Shown here piece after piece: positions 51,475-61,107 of a stretch of DNA of 64,000 nt. The position numbers were made by a program, and so were the translations under genes. The stretch's first letter is position 1; each line of letters starts with the position of its first letter. The notes beneath the pieces are model-generated. The model had not been told where the DNA came from. It saw only the letters and a list, made by a program, of their open reading frames with translations, and searched no databases. The stretch is from assembly GCF_043780375.1 (NCBI RefSeq), contig NZ_JAYWCU010000120.1:1-64000 (forward strand), given 5' to 3'. This DNA comes from Emticicia sp043780375. Its GTDB lineage: Bacteria; Bacteroidota; Bacteroidia; Cytophagales; Spirosomataceae.

Positions 51475-52335
51475 TTATTTCACCATTCCACGATAAGGCA
51501 CATTTATATCTATTTTTCCTTTCCATTTTTTAGGAATTTTTTTACCTAATTCCCAATGAATGGCATTGATAACAAGGCGTTGAAAAGATTCAACTTGAAA
51601 ATCTTCGGGATGCCCCATAGTAGTAGTAAAAACCTTCGCACCAAACGAATTTACACCAATCCAAGCCACCGGGTTTTCGATGGCAGCTTTGTCTGGATTT
51701 ACTGATTTCCCCATCAATAACCACTCAGAACCTTTGGTTGGATAATCGGGTAAAACTCGATAAAGCCATGACCTCACATGAAAAGTTGGAGCAACACCAG
51801 TTAAAATTGGATGTTTTTTTACAGCAGCAATTACCGATACATCAGTACTACTTTCGTGTCCATAATGCGTGTGAGCCGCTTTTCCACCCCAACCTGGAGG
51901 TGCATTTAAAGCAAATTCGCCAAAAGCATTCCATTTTTCAGAAACATCACCTTTCGGAAAATTGAACGAATGTGTACTTGTTCGAAAACCCATTACTGGC
52001 TTTCCTGATTTTAAATATTTGTCAATGTATTCGAGTTGGTCGGGAGGGAGTTGTCGCCAACGTAAGTAGAAAACTGCCAAGTCAGCTTCTTGTAAAGCTT
52101 CTAAACCTGGAATATTTTTTTCGGCATTTTGGTTAGGAAAAGCCTTTAAAATTTTGGTTCGGAAACCATAGTTTTTTTCGAGTTCGGCAGCTATTAATGG
52201 AAGTGTAAATTCGCCGCTATATTCGTGGTCGCCCGTTACAAAGACAATGAGGGGTTTATCTTTTGCTTGAGCTAAAGTTTGATTTACGATAGCACCAATC
52301 AGCAAAAAAGTGAGCAAAATGAAGGTTTTACGCAT
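51475..52335 (-). CDS. ThuA-like domain protein, exported
   Basis: 286 residues. Signal peptide MRKTFILLTFLLIGAIVNQTLAQ. The ThuA fold (class I glutamine-amidotransferase-like) runs KDKPLIVFVTGDHEYSGEFT, EADLAVFYLRWRQLPPDQLEYIDKYLKSGKPVMGFRTSTHSF, GGKAAHTHYGHESSTDVSV, WLYRVLPDYPTKGSEWLLMG and GAKVFTTTMGHPEDFQVESFQRLVINAIHW. ThuA/ThuB of rhizobia act on trehalose-type disaccharides via 3-keto forms. The frame is open to 52386 but the ATG at 52335 begins the signal. First gene of an operon with the cytochrome fusion. Confidence 0.88.
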   Translation of the reverse strand: MRKTFILLTFLLIGAIVNQTLAQAKDKPLIVFVTGDHEYSGEFTLPLIAAELEKNYGFRTKILKAFPNQNAEKNIPGLEALQEADLAVFYLRWRQLPPDQLEYIDKYLKSGKPVMGFRTSTHSFNFPKGDVSEKWNAFGEFALNAPPGWGGKAAHTHYGHESSTDVSVIAAVKKHPILTGVAPTFHVRSWLYRVLPDYPTKGSEWLLMGKSVNPDKAAIENPVAWIGVNSFGAKVFTTTMGHPEDFQVESFQRLVINAIHWELGKKIPKKWKGKIDINVPYRGMVK

Positions 52336-52576
52336 TAGATTTTTATAGATTGAGGTTGAGTTATAAGGCTTTAACTTTCTACCCATAAAAATAAACTATA
52401 AATTTTACTAAATGTAATTTATAGAAGATTTTATTAAAAAAAATTAAGAACAGATTCATGGTTTAATAAGGTATACATACGTTGGATATCTGCTGTTTTT
52501 TCATTTTAAATTACGAAACACACAATACAAAGCACTATCAATTACGTTAGCATTGATAAACTGATATTAGTTACTG

Positions 52577-53044
52577 ATGAAAAAAACGATTGTTATTGTC
52601 TTTATTTCTGCTTTATTTATTACAATTCAAGCATGTTCTCAAATTTCTGAGCAAGCAAGTAGCGAAACAATATTGCAACAATCGGTGTTGGATTATGTCA
52701 ATCAATACCGAAAAGAAAAAGGTTTAGTTCCTCTTCAAATGCTTTCTGTAATCACGTCAGAGGCATTGCGACATAGTAAAAATATAGCCGATGGAAAAAC
52801 TGCTTTCGGGCATGATGGTTTCGACGGTCGAGCTAAAAGATTAATGAGCCAGATAACCGCCTCAAATGCCATTGCCGAAAATGTTGCTTATGGTAAATTT
52901 ACGGCACAAGAAGTTGTAAATAGATGGCTACAAAGTTCGGGACATCGCCACAACATTGAAGGAAAATATACGCTTACTGGCGTTGGTATTGTGCGTAGAA
53001 ATGATGGCTACTTATTTTTTACGCAGTTATTTATCAATAAATAG
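52577..53044 (+). CDS. CAP-domain (SCP/PR-1) lipoprotein
   Basis: 155 residues. Lipobox: signal KKTIVIVFISALFITIQAC. The CAP fold is seen as LDYVNQYRKEKGLVPLQMLSVITSEALRHSKNIADGKTAFGHDGF, AENVAYGKFTAQEVVNRWLQSSGHRHNIEGKYTLTGVGIVRR and YLFFTQLFI. The two His (GHDGF and SGHRHN) and Glu (ITSEA, IAENVA) form the usual cavity. Bacterial CAP proteins of this kind have no clear assigned activity (protease-like or lipid-binding proposals exist). Monocistronic. Confidence 0.87.
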   Translation: MKKTIVIVFISALFITIQACSQISEQASSETILQQSVLDYVNQYRKEKGLVPLQMLSVITSEALRHSKNIADGKTAFGHDGFDGRAKRLMSQITASNAIAENVAYGKFTAQEVVNRWLQSSGHRHNIEGKYTLTGVGIVRRNDGYLFFTQLFINK

Positions 53045-53086
53045 CATGTTCTATTTGAAAAATATAGAACTATCTGAAAATAAGAC

Positions 53087-53953
53087 TTAAATCATCTCCA
53101 AAAACCTTCCTAAACTCGGATTTGGATTTTGGGGAGACCAAAGTGCCGTAATTTCTGCTTTTTGTGGAATGCTTGTCAATTCAATGAATTTAATGGCGGC
53201 ATTGGTCACAGTGCTAAAAGAAATCGGAATCAGAGAAATACCCAAGCCACTTTCAACGAGTTTTAAAGTCGTATGCCCATGCACAGTTTCGTGAGCAATT
53301 TGTGGAACAAAACCAGCATCTTCACAAATACTCCATTGTAATTGGTGATAAATTTCACCATCACTTTTGGTAGGTAAAATAAACTTTTCGTGTGATACTT
53401 GAGCCATTGACTCGAAATTAGTATCATTCAACCAATGATTCTGAGGTAAAACCAAGGCAAAATTTTCTTGAAAAACCAATTGCTGTTGAAAGCGTTTGTT
53501 AGGTGGCGGATTCCTTAAAAATGAAATATCTAACTCTCCTTTTTGAATGGCTAAAAGTTGCGAAGCAGATGTCATTTCTGACAAATAAGTGTGAATTTCT
53601 GGAAATATTTCATGCAGTTTAGCTAATAAATTAGGCAAAAAAGTGTGAATACACGAGCCTACATAACCAATCTTCACCTCCCCTATTTGACCCAATTCTA
53701 CTTGTTTTATTTCGTTTTTAGCCTTTTCCAAGCCTTCAAACACTTTCGTAACTTCATTTCTAAAAAACTCACCCGCTACCGAAAGTTTTACATTACGTTT
53801 GTTTCTATCAAAAAGCCTGATTCCTAATTCTGCCTCCAAATCTTGAATCTGCTTCGTGAGGGCCGGTTGCACAATAAAAAGCTTATCGGCTGCACGTTTA
53901 AAATGTAGCTCATTGGCAAGCATCAAAAAATACCGTAATTGTCGAAGTTCCAT
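53087..53953 (-). CDS. LysR-family transcriptional regulator
   Basis: 288 residues. The winged-helix N-terminus is MELRQLRYFLMLANELHFKRAADKLFIVQPALTKQIQDLEAELGIRLF. The effector domain follows from about 90: GEVKIGYVGSCIHTFLPNLLAKLHEIFPEI, LDISFLRNPPPNKRFQQQLV, TLKLVESGLGISLIPISF. It lies 4 nt after the SNF2 gene stop, so it is probably cotranscribed with the helicase. The target gene is not evident; LysR proteins usually regulate a divergent neighbour, and no such gene exists here except on the other side of the CAP gene. Confidence 0.93.
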   Translation of the reverse strand: MELRQLRYFLMLANELHFKRAADKLFIVQPALTKQIQDLEAELGIRLFDRNKRNVKLSVAGEFFRNEVTKVFEGLEKAKNEIKQVELGQIGEVKIGYVGSCIHTFLPNLLAKLHEIFPEIHTYLSEMTSASQLLAIQKGELDISFLRNPPPNKRFQQQLVFQENFALVLPQNHWLNDTNFESMAQVSHEKFILPTKSDGEIYHQLQWSICEDAGFVPQIAHETVHGHTTLKLVESGLGISLIPISFSTVTNAAIKFIELTSIPQKAEITALWSPQNPNPSLGRFLEMI

Positions 53954-53957
53954 AAAC

Positions 53958-56900
53958 CTACATTTTAGTCAATTGAACTAAGTTTTTCAAGTCGGCATTT
54001 GATAAATCGCCGAGCCAAGTTTCGCCTGTTGTGATACTCATATCTGCCAAATCTTTTTTGGAACGTATCATTTCGTCAATTTTTTCTTCCATCGTGCCTT
54101 GATTAATGAGGCGATAAACCATCACATTTTTGGTCTGTCCAATTCTAAAAGCTCGGTCGGTCGCTTGATTTTCTACCGCAGGATTCCACCATAAATCAAA
54201 GTGAATCACATGATTTCCTTGTGTTAAATTTAGCCCAGTTCCGCCCGCTTTCAATGATAAAATAAAGATAGAATCTGCTTTGTTTTTCTGAAATCTTTCT
54301 ACCAAAACATCTCTTTGTTTGCGTTCAATTCCACCGTGTAGAAATAGCGGTTCAACCCAAAATCTATCTTTTATGAACTCAACCAAAAGTTTGCCCATTT
54401 CACGATATTGAGTAAAAATAAGCACTTTTTCGTTGGCTTCTTGAATGTTTTCTAAGAGTTCTATCAACATTTGCACTTTCCCCGACTCTTCCAATAGCTT
54501 TTTGCCTTTACCTAAATATTGATGTGGATGATTGCCCACTTGTTTCAATGCCGTCATTAGTTTCAACACCAAACCTTTGCGAGCAATGCCTTCGTTCTCT
54601 TCGATATCTTTCAGGCTTTGCTGCACCACGCTTTCATAAAGGGCGGCTTGCTCTTTACTTAGATTTGTATAATGATTGTTTTCGATTTTATCAGGCAAAT
54701 CGCTGATGATACTTTTGTCTGTTTTTAGTCTTCTAAGCAAAAAGGGAGCAGTGATTTTTTTGAAAATTTGGAGTTTTTCTTGGCTATGTTCTAATTGTAT
54801 TGGTTTGGTAAATTCGTTTGTAAATTTGCTTAAATTACCCAAATAACCCTTGTTCGTAAAATCAAGAATGCTCCAAAATTCGCTCAAACGATTTTCTACG
54901 GGCGTACCACTCATAGCAATTTTAATATCCGATTTAAGGCTTTTTATTGCTTTCGTTTGCTCCGTATCTGGGTTTTTGATGTTTTGAGCTTCATCAATCG
55001 CTACGCAATACCAATTTATTTTCTTGAAAATATCCGCATCACTTCGCACCGTTCCGTAGGTGGTTATCACCAAATCAACAGGATTTTCATTGTCTTTAAT
55101 TTCTAATTTTCGTTTCGGTCCATGATAAATATGAAAAGTTAAATCGGGAGCAAAACGATTGATTTCTTTTTGCCAGTTGGTCAAAAGCGTAGTCGGAACT
55201 ACTATCAAAGCCTTATTTTTGACAAAAGCCCCTTCTTGCTTAAACTTCAACAAAAGCGTAATTACTTGCAAAGTTTTACCCAAACCCATGTCGTCGGCAA
55301 TCAAACTGCCAAAGCCCAATTTAGTATTTTTTACCATCCATTCATAGCCACGTAATTGGTAAGGGCGGAGTTCGGCATGAAGGTTTTCGGGCAGTTTTAC
55401 ATTGCTTGGACTCGTCAAATCTTTTAATAATTCGACAACTTCGGGCGAAAGTCCAACCTTTGAACCTTGATATTCTTCGGCAAGGGCCGTTTTGAGCAAA
55501 TCTGCACCTGTGAGTTTCGGTGGATTTTCAAGGCGTTTTTTTAGTTTTTCAAGTTCATCTTGCTCAATTAACACGTACCTATCTTTGATTTTCACTAAGC
55601 CTTTCATACCTTTAATCAGACTTTCAAATTCATTCCACGACAATAATTCTTCGCCAACGGCAATTTGCCAATTAAAAGAAAGCATATCGTCGAGGTGTAT
55701 AAAACCGCCTACTTGAGAAGCCTTTTTTGATTTTATTGTGCCAGAAACCTGAGGTTTTATCCAATGTTTCAGCGATTTTGGCAATAGAATCTGAATCCCA
55801 AAAAGTTGCAAAGTAGGCAATATTTCGAGCAGCACGCCCACAAATTCTTCGCTGTCAAATTGCATTTTTCGACTGCCTTTCATTTGCAAATACTTCTCTA
55901 AAGCAGGGAAATGATTGGAAAGCAACAATAAATCTTGCAAAACCTCAAAACGTATGTTTTCATAAAGTTTCTTTTGCAAAATTTCCTGAAATTCAATCGG
56001 TTCTTTCTGTTGTTCGTGGCGATTTTGCACCAAAACATCTACCACAAAATTACCTTGTTCGGGATTTTCTTCTACCCTCAATATTGGCACAAAATCTTTT
56101 TGGGTAATGTAATAATTATTCAACCAAGTCTGAATAGCTATTGGCGTTTCTTTCTCTCGAAAACCTTTAAATTCATACGGAGTTTGTTGAAAGAAAAATC
56201 CGTCCCACATATCAAATGAAACCTTACCTCTGTAAAAATCACCCATCGGAATTGTGAACTGATTTACATATTCATTGAGCATGAGCGAACAAAGCGTCAT
56301 TATTTGCTCATCGGGCGTTTGGTAAAGCGTTTTTTTCTTGGTTTGAAATTGAATTATATTTGACGGAGTCGCTCGTGAAAGGGTAGTAAGAATGTCTTTT
56401 ATTTCGGTATTATTGATTGCAGGAAGCCACCTGATGAAATATTCATCGCCGGTGCTTTTCAATAATTGTGGGATAATTGCTCCATTTTCAAACAATTTCA
56501 AACAAAATTGATGCGAAATTTTCAAAACTCGAAAAGCATCTGACATTCGGGCGAAATATTTTTCGTCGCTTGTATATAGTGTATTTAGCAATTTCTCGAG
56601 TGTAACTTTTTCGTAATTCTGTAATTCTCCGTCGGTGGAAATAAACCTAAATTCTGAGATTTGGGCAGTTTCTGAAACAAATATTTCCAGGTTATCACCC
56701 AAAATCAAGCCTTCAATGAGTTCTTTTTTCTCTTCATTTTTCCATTTATTAAGCTCTTTTGGTAATAATTTATAGGCTTTTTCGAGATTTTTCTTGAAAT
56801 CCTTTTCCGAAAAAATCGGGCTTCCTTGAATGATTTTCAAGAGTTTATCAGACATTGGCTCAATGTATGAAAAATCAATGTAATCAAAAATATCTTCTTT

Positions 56901-57491
56901 TATTTCTATAATTTTGGCAGGGTTTTCATCAAAAAACTCACTAAAAGCGTTTACCCGAATACCCGATTTTTTGCCAACCGAATAGCGACTGCTGACTTCG
57001 CCCAAAACATCGAAACCATGTAGCTGAAAAACCAAAAATGGATTTTTATCAATTTCGTTGGCAATAACATAAATAACAGCAGCCAAATGCTTGCAAGGCA
57101 CTGCAGAGTCGGGGCAAGAGCAATTCATCGGAAAATCTCGCCAAGATTTTGGGAAAAGTGGAATATTTTCTTTCTCGGCAAATTTTGCTAATCCCTGTGG
57201 CAATTCACGGTTTAATAATTTGGCAAGTAAAGTTGGATCGCTCAGAATTTCTTCTAAAAGTGCTTGTTTTTGGTTATTTGTAAAAATCGGCACATCAACT
57301 CTCACCTTATATGGACGAGGGGCAGAACCTTGTACTTTTGCAACAATAGAATTTATATCAATTTCAGTGCTTTTCACTGCACCTTTGTTGGCATAAGTTC
57401 TTCCACGGGGCAAGCGATTACCATTATCAATTTTTGAAAGTGAATTGAGCCATTGCTGTCCCCACCAAGTTTTTCCGTACTGAGTTGCCAT
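53958..57491 (-). CDS. SWIM-domain SNF2/SWI2 helicase
   Basis: 1177 residues. The N-terminal SWIM zinc finger has C124-S-C126 and C133-K-H135 (MNCSCPDSAVPCKHLAA). A long middle region (about 180-700) of unrecognised fold precedes the SNF2 core: GSLIADDMGLGKTLQVITLLL (Walker A near 735-745), VVPTTLLTNWQKEI, DLVITTYGTVRSD, DEAQNIKNPDT, AMSGTPVENRLSEFWSIL. The helicase C-terminal half has VLIFTQYREMGKLL, FILSLKAGGTGLNLT and HFDLWWNPAVENQATDRAFRIGQ. It is an ATP-dependent DNA translocase of the Snf2-like Rad54/RapA type, probably acting on nucleoprotein. Bacterial SWIM-SNF2 proteins are of unknown function. The LysR gene follows after 4 nt. Confidence 0.92.
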   Translation of the reverse strand: MATQYGKTWWGQQWLNSLSKIDNGNRLPRGRTYANKGAVKSTEIDINSIVAKVQGSAPRPYKVRVDVPIFTNNQKQALLEEILSDPTLLAKLLNRELPQGLAKFAEKENIPLFPKSWRDFPMNCSCPDSAVPCKHLAAVIYVIANEIDKNPFLVFQLHGFDVLGEVSSRYSVGKKSGIRVNAFSEFFDENPAKIIEIKEDIFDYIDFSYIEPMSDKLLKIIQGSPIFSEKDFKKNLEKAYKLLPKELNKWKNEEKKELIEGLILGDNLEIFVSETAQISEFRFISTDGELQNYEKVTLEKLLNTLYTSDEKYFARMSDAFRVLKISHQFCLKLFENGAIIPQLLKSTGDEYFIRWLPAINNTEIKDILTTLSRATPSNIIQFQTKKKTLYQTPDEQIMTLCSLMLNEYVNQFTIPMGDFYRGKVSFDMWDGFFFQQTPYEFKGFREKETPIAIQTWLNNYYITQKDFVPILRVEENPEQGNFVVDVLVQNRHEQQKEPIEFQEILQKKLYENIRFEVLQDLLLLSNHFPALEKYLQMKGSRKMQFDSEEFVGVLLEILPTLQLFGIQILLPKSLKHWIKPQVSGTIKSKKASQVGGFIHLDDMLSFNWQIAVGEELLSWNEFESLIKGMKGLVKIKDRYVLIEQDELEKLKKRLENPPKLTGADLLKTALAEEYQGSKVGLSPEVVELLKDLTSPSNVKLPENLHAELRPYQLRGYEWMVKNTKLGFGSLIADDMGLGKTLQVITLLLKFKQEGAFVKNKALIVVPTTLLTNWQKEINRFAPDLTFHIYHGPKRKLEIKDNENPVDLVITTYGTVRSDADIFKKINWYCVAIDEAQNIKNPDTEQTKAIKSLKSDIKIAMSGTPVENRLSEFWSILDFTNKGYLGNLSKFTNEFTKPIQLEHSQEKLQIFKKITAPFLLRRLKTDKSIISDLPDKIENNHYTNLSKEQAALYESVVQQSLKDIEENEGIARKGLVLKLMTALKQVGNHPHQYLGKGKKLLEESGKVQMLIELLENIQEANEKVLIFTQYREMGKLLVEFIKDRFWVEPLFLHGGIERKQRDVLVERFQKNKADSIFILSLKAGGTGLNLTQGNHVIHFDLWWNPAVENQATDRAFRIGQTKNVMVYRLINQGTMEEKIDEMIRSKKDLADMSITTGETWLGDLSNADLKNLVQLTKM

Positions 57492-57805
57492 GATTATACC
57501 TTAAAATGCTTCTTTATTGATTAATAATTTGTCAAAAACCTTCTTTCTACCTCCTATTCATTCTAATTGATAAATTTCGGAACTATCTATAATTTGACAT
57601 TTTCGAATTTTCATTTATTTCAATTAATCAATTTTAGTGATTAATTAGACACAAAAATACTATTTTTTATTATTAAATGAAAGATCGAATTTTGTGTTCA
57701 AAAGATACGAGTTTTCAGATTCGAGATTGGGGTAAAGACTTGTCTTAGCTCTAAAATTGAAACGTTTTCTCAAATCTTACGTCTCGAATCTCATATCTCA
57801 AAAAA
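57492..57805. other. 314-nt divergent gap upstream of hutH with an inverted repeat
   Basis: Mostly AT-rich and gene-free. From 57706 there is an imperfect inverted repeat: AGATACGAG...GATTCGAGA (57718-57726) and TCTCGAATC (57782-57790)...CATATCTC, about 55 nt between the two inner arms. AAGACTTGTCTT (57735-57746) lies inside. It ends just before the hutH ATG, so it may fold in the leader or bind a regulator. Confidence 0.45.
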
Positions 57806-59314
57806 ATGGTAGCAACAACGATTGATAAAGCCCTTCATTTTATCAACAATGATTGGTTGGATATTGAAACTCTAAAAAAAATAGCCTCTCACAAGAACGA
57901 TTTGGTACTTTCGGAAGAAGCAAGGCAGCAAATCAATACTTGTCGAAATTACCTTGATGAGAAATTAGACAACTCCGATTGCCTTTTTTATGGCATTAAT
58001 ACTGGCTTTGGTTTCTTACAAAATATTGCCATCGACAAAACTCAAATTGCTCAATTGCAATACAATTTATTACAATCGCACGCTTGTGGTTTAGGCGATG
58101 AAGTGCCCCATGAAATAGTTAAATGGATGCTTTTCCTGAAAATACAATCACTTTCTTATGGACATTCGGGCGTGCAGGAACAAACCGTTCAACGGTTGAT
58201 TGATTTTTATAATTATGATATTACGCCTATTATTTATACGCAAGGGTCACTCGGTGCTTCGGGCGACTTATCACCACTTTCGCATTTGGCTTTGCCTTTG
58301 ATTGGTTTAGGGGAAGTTTATTTTGAAGGTAAAAGGCAAGCATCAAAAAAAGTGCTATCACAATTTGGTTGGCAAGCTATAAAGCTACAAAGTAAAGAAG
58401 GAATTGCACTTATTAATGGTACACAATTTATGGCAGCTTACGGTATTTATGGTTTACTAAAAGCACAAAAAATGCTAAAAACTGCCGATTTGATTGCAGC
58501 CATTTCAATTGATGCTTTTGATGCGTCGTTACACCCTTTTCATCCAAAAATTCATTCGATACGCCCACATCAAGGGCAAGTAGAAACAGCCGAAACTATT
58601 TGTAACTATTTGATAAACAGCCAAATAACTCATCAAACAAAAACACAAGTACAAGACCCCTACTCCTTTCGTTGTATTCCACAAGTACATGGGGCTTCTA
58701 AAGATTCAGTCACATTTATTGCTAAAACTTTCTTACAAGAAATCAATTCCGTAACCGATAACCCCAATATTTTCCCTGACGATGATTTGATTCTTTCTGG
58801 TGGAAATTTTCATGGGCAGCCATTGGCTTTAGCTTTTGATTTGATGTGCATGGCAATGGCCGAAATTGGAAGTATATCAGAAAGACGTACTTATCAATTG
58901 CTTTCGGGACAACGTGATTTACCTTTGTTTTTGGTCAAAAATTCAGGTTTACATTCTGGTCTGATGATTCCACAATATACTGCGGCAGGTATTGTGAGCG
59001 AAAATAAACAACTATGCACACCCGCTTGTATCGACTCAATTGTATCATCAAATGGGCAAGAAGACCATGTAAGTATGGGAGCAAATGCCGCTACCAAATG
59101 TCAGCGAGTACTGAATAATGTAGAGCGGATTTTGGCAATTGAGTTGCTTACGGCTACCCAAGCTCTTGCATTTCGACGACCACTCAAAAGCTCTAAAATT
59201 GTAGAAAATATTTACGAAGATTTTCGAAAAAAAGTAGCCTTCAACAACGCCGACCGAGTGCTTCATAATGATATGAAACACGCAATTGAGTTTTTGAGTA
59301 TGATAAATATTTAG
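57806..59314 (+). CDS. hutH: Histidine ammonia-lyase
   Basis: A 502-residue enzyme that converts L-histidine to trans-urocanate and ammonia. The MIO cofactor forms from Ala151-Ser152-Gly153 in GSLGASGDLSPLSHLALPLIG. Others: INTGFGFL near the N-terminus (containing the catalytic Tyr region), QDPYSFRCIPQVHGA, SVTDNPNIFPDDD and GGNFHGQPLALAFD. First gene of a hutHUIG operon; a hairpin repeat separates it from hutU. Cytosolic. The ATG at 57806 is preceded by A-rich sequence and gives the usual N-terminus. Confidence 0.96.
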   Translation: MVATTIDKALHFINNDWLDIETLKKIASHKNDLVLSEEARQQINTCRNYLDEKLDNSDCLFYGINTGFGFLQNIAIDKTQIAQLQYNLLQSHACGLGDEVPHEIVKWMLFLKIQSLSYGHSGVQEQTVQRLIDFYNYDITPIIYTQGSLGASGDLSPLSHLALPLIGLGEVYFEGKRQASKKVLSQFGWQAIKLQSKEGIALINGTQFMAAYGIYGLLKAQKMLKTADLIAAISIDAFDASLHPFHPKIHSIRPHQGQVETAETICNYLINSQITHQTKTQVQDPYSFRCIPQVHGASKDSVTFIAKTFLQEINSVTDNPNIFPDDDLILSGGNFHGQPLALAFDLMCMAMAEIGSISERRTYQLLSGQRDLPLFLVKNSGLHSGLMIPQYTAAGIVSENKQLCTPACIDSIVSSNGQEDHVSMGANAATKCQRVLNNVERILAIELLTATQALAFRRPLKSSKIVENIYEDFRKKVAFNNADRVLHNDMKHAIEFLSMINI

Positions 59315-59322
59315 CGATTATA

Positions 59323-59354
59323 AATTCCCCTCCATAAAAAAAGGAGGGGGAATT
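59323..59354. repeat. Hairpin between hutH and hutU
   Basis: AATTCCCCTCC (59323-59333) and GGAGGGGGAATT (59343-59354), with an A-rich loop and no T-run. It lies in the 70-nt gap inside the operon; it might protect mRNA ends or act as a partial terminator. Same CCCCTCC/GGAGGGG class as at 39597-39625. Confidence 0.5.
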
Positions 59355-59384
59355 ATAAAACGAATTAAATAAAATGATGCAATT

Positions 59385-61061
59385 ATGAAAAACATAGCAA
59401 ACACCTACGATTTCGCAAAATATAAAACACCCACTGGCACTCAAATTACTTGCAAAGGTTGGGTGCAAGAAGCCGCATTGAGAATGTTACTAAATAACCT
59501 CGATCCAGAAGTTGCCGAACGCCCCGAAGACCTCATTGTTTATGGCGGAAGAGGAAAAGCCGCTCGAAATATTGAAGCTTTAGATTTGATTATCAAGGCA
59601 TTAAGGAATTTAGAAGATGATGAAACTTTATTGATTCAGTCAGGAAAACCTGTGGGAATTTTACCCACCCATAAAGATGCCCCAAGAGTTTTGATTTCAA
59701 ACTCTCAGCTTGTACCAAAGTGGGCAACTTGGGAGCATTTCAATGAATTGGAACAAAAAGGTTTGATGATGTATGGTCAAATGACAGCTGGCTCATGGAT
59801 TTATATTGGCTCGCAAGGCATTGTACAAGGCACTTACGAAACCTTTTCGGCAATTGCCAAAAAGCATTTCTCGAATACCTTAAAAAATACTCTTTCGATA
59901 ACCGCAGGTTTGGGCGGCATGGGTGGAGCTCAACCATTAGCTGTTACCATGAATGACGGTGTGTGTTTAGTAGCGGAAGTAGAAGAATGGCGAATACAAA
60001 AACGCATCGAAACTTGCTATTTAGATATTTATTTTACTGATATTGATGAGGCAATCGACCGAGCCATTGAAGCAAAAAATCAAGGTAAGTCATTATCTAT
60101 TGGCATCAAATGCAATATTATACACCTTTTACTAAGATGTATTGAACGAGATATCGTACCCGATATTTTGACTGACCAAACATCTGCTCATGACCCTATT
60201 ATTGGTTATTTTCCACATGAAATTTCGATGGAACAAGCCAATATTTTACGTCAAACAAATCCTGCACAATACCTCGAAATGGCAAACCATTCGATGGTAA
60301 TTCATGTTAAATTAATGTTAGAGTTACAGAAAAAAGGAGCTATTACCTTCGATTATGGCAATAATTTGAGAGGGCGAGCCTACGAACAGGGTTTAAAAAA
60401 TGCTTTTGATTTTCCAGGATTTGTCCCTGCTTATATTCGTCCACTTTTTTGTGAGGGCAAAGGTCCTTTCCGTTGGGTAGCTCTTTCGGGCGACCCCGAA
60501 GATATTAAAGTAACCGATGAATTAATTCTTTCCTTATTCCCCGAAAACGAATCTTTGAAACGTTGGATGCTCATGGCACAACAACGCATCGCTTTTCAAG
60601 GACTTCCTGCCAGAATCTGTTGGCTGGGGCAAGGCGAAAGAGAAAAAGCAGGTTTGGCATTCAATGAATTGGTCAAAACAGGCAAAGTCAAAGCACCTTT
60701 GGTGATTGGCAGAGACCATCTGGACACCGGTTCGGTGGCGTCGCCCAACCGAGAAACAGAAGCCATGCTCGATGGCTCAGATGCCGTAGCCGATTGGCCA
60801 GTTTTGAACGCTTTGATAAATACTGCGGGCGGAGCAAGTTGGGTGTCGTTGCATCATGGCGGTGGTGTTGGCATGGGTTATTCGATTCATGCAGGAATGG
60901 TAATTGTAGCCGACGGTACAGAAGATGCCGCCAAAAGATTGAAACGAGTTTTGCATAACGACCCTGCCATGGGCGTGATTCGCCATGCCGATGCAGGCTA
61001 TGATATTGCCAAAGATATGGCTCGCAAACATCGTTTAGATTTGAAAGAAAGACTTTTATAA
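59385..61061 (+). CDS. hutU: Urocanate hydratase (urocanase)
   Basis: A 558-residue NAD+-containing enzyme that hydrates urocanate to 4-imidazolone-5-propionate. Motifs: VYGGRGKAARN, SGKPVGILPTHKDAPRVLISNS, GSQGIVQGTYETF, TAGLGGMGGAQPLAVTMN, TDQTSAHDPIIGYFP, NNLRGRAYEQG and SRDHLD-type GRDHLDTGSVASPNRETEAM with GASWVSLHHGGGVGMGYSIHAG. Length is typical. Second gene of the hut operon, followed after 46 nt by hutI. Confidence 0.96.
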   Translation: MKNIANTYDFAKYKTPTGTQITCKGWVQEAALRMLLNNLDPEVAERPEDLIVYGGRGKAARNIEALDLIIKALRNLEDDETLLIQSGKPVGILPTHKDAPRVLISNSQLVPKWATWEHFNELEQKGLMMYGQMTAGSWIYIGSQGIVQGTYETFSAIAKKHFSNTLKNTLSITAGLGGMGGAQPLAVTMNDGVCLVAEVEEWRIQKRIETCYLDIYFTDIDEAIDRAIEAKNQGKSLSIGIKCNIIHLLLRCIERDIVPDILTDQTSAHDPIIGYFPHEISMEQANILRQTNPAQYLEMANHSMVIHVKLMLELQKKGAITFDYGNNLRGRAYEQGLKNAFDFPGFVPAYIRPLFCEGKGPFRWVALSGDPEDIKVTDELILSLFPENESLKRWMLMAQQRIAFQGLPARICWLGQGEREKAGLAFNELVKTGKVKAPLVIGRDHLDTGSVASPNRETEAMLDGSDAVADWPVLNALINTAGGASWVSLHHGGGVGMGYSIHAGMVIVADGTEDAAKRLKRVLHNDPAMGVIRHADAGYDIAKDMARKHRLDLKERLL

Positions 61062-61107
61062 CACTTCTCCAAACCCAGACCTTACAGGTTTTATCTGTTC
61101 AAAAAAA

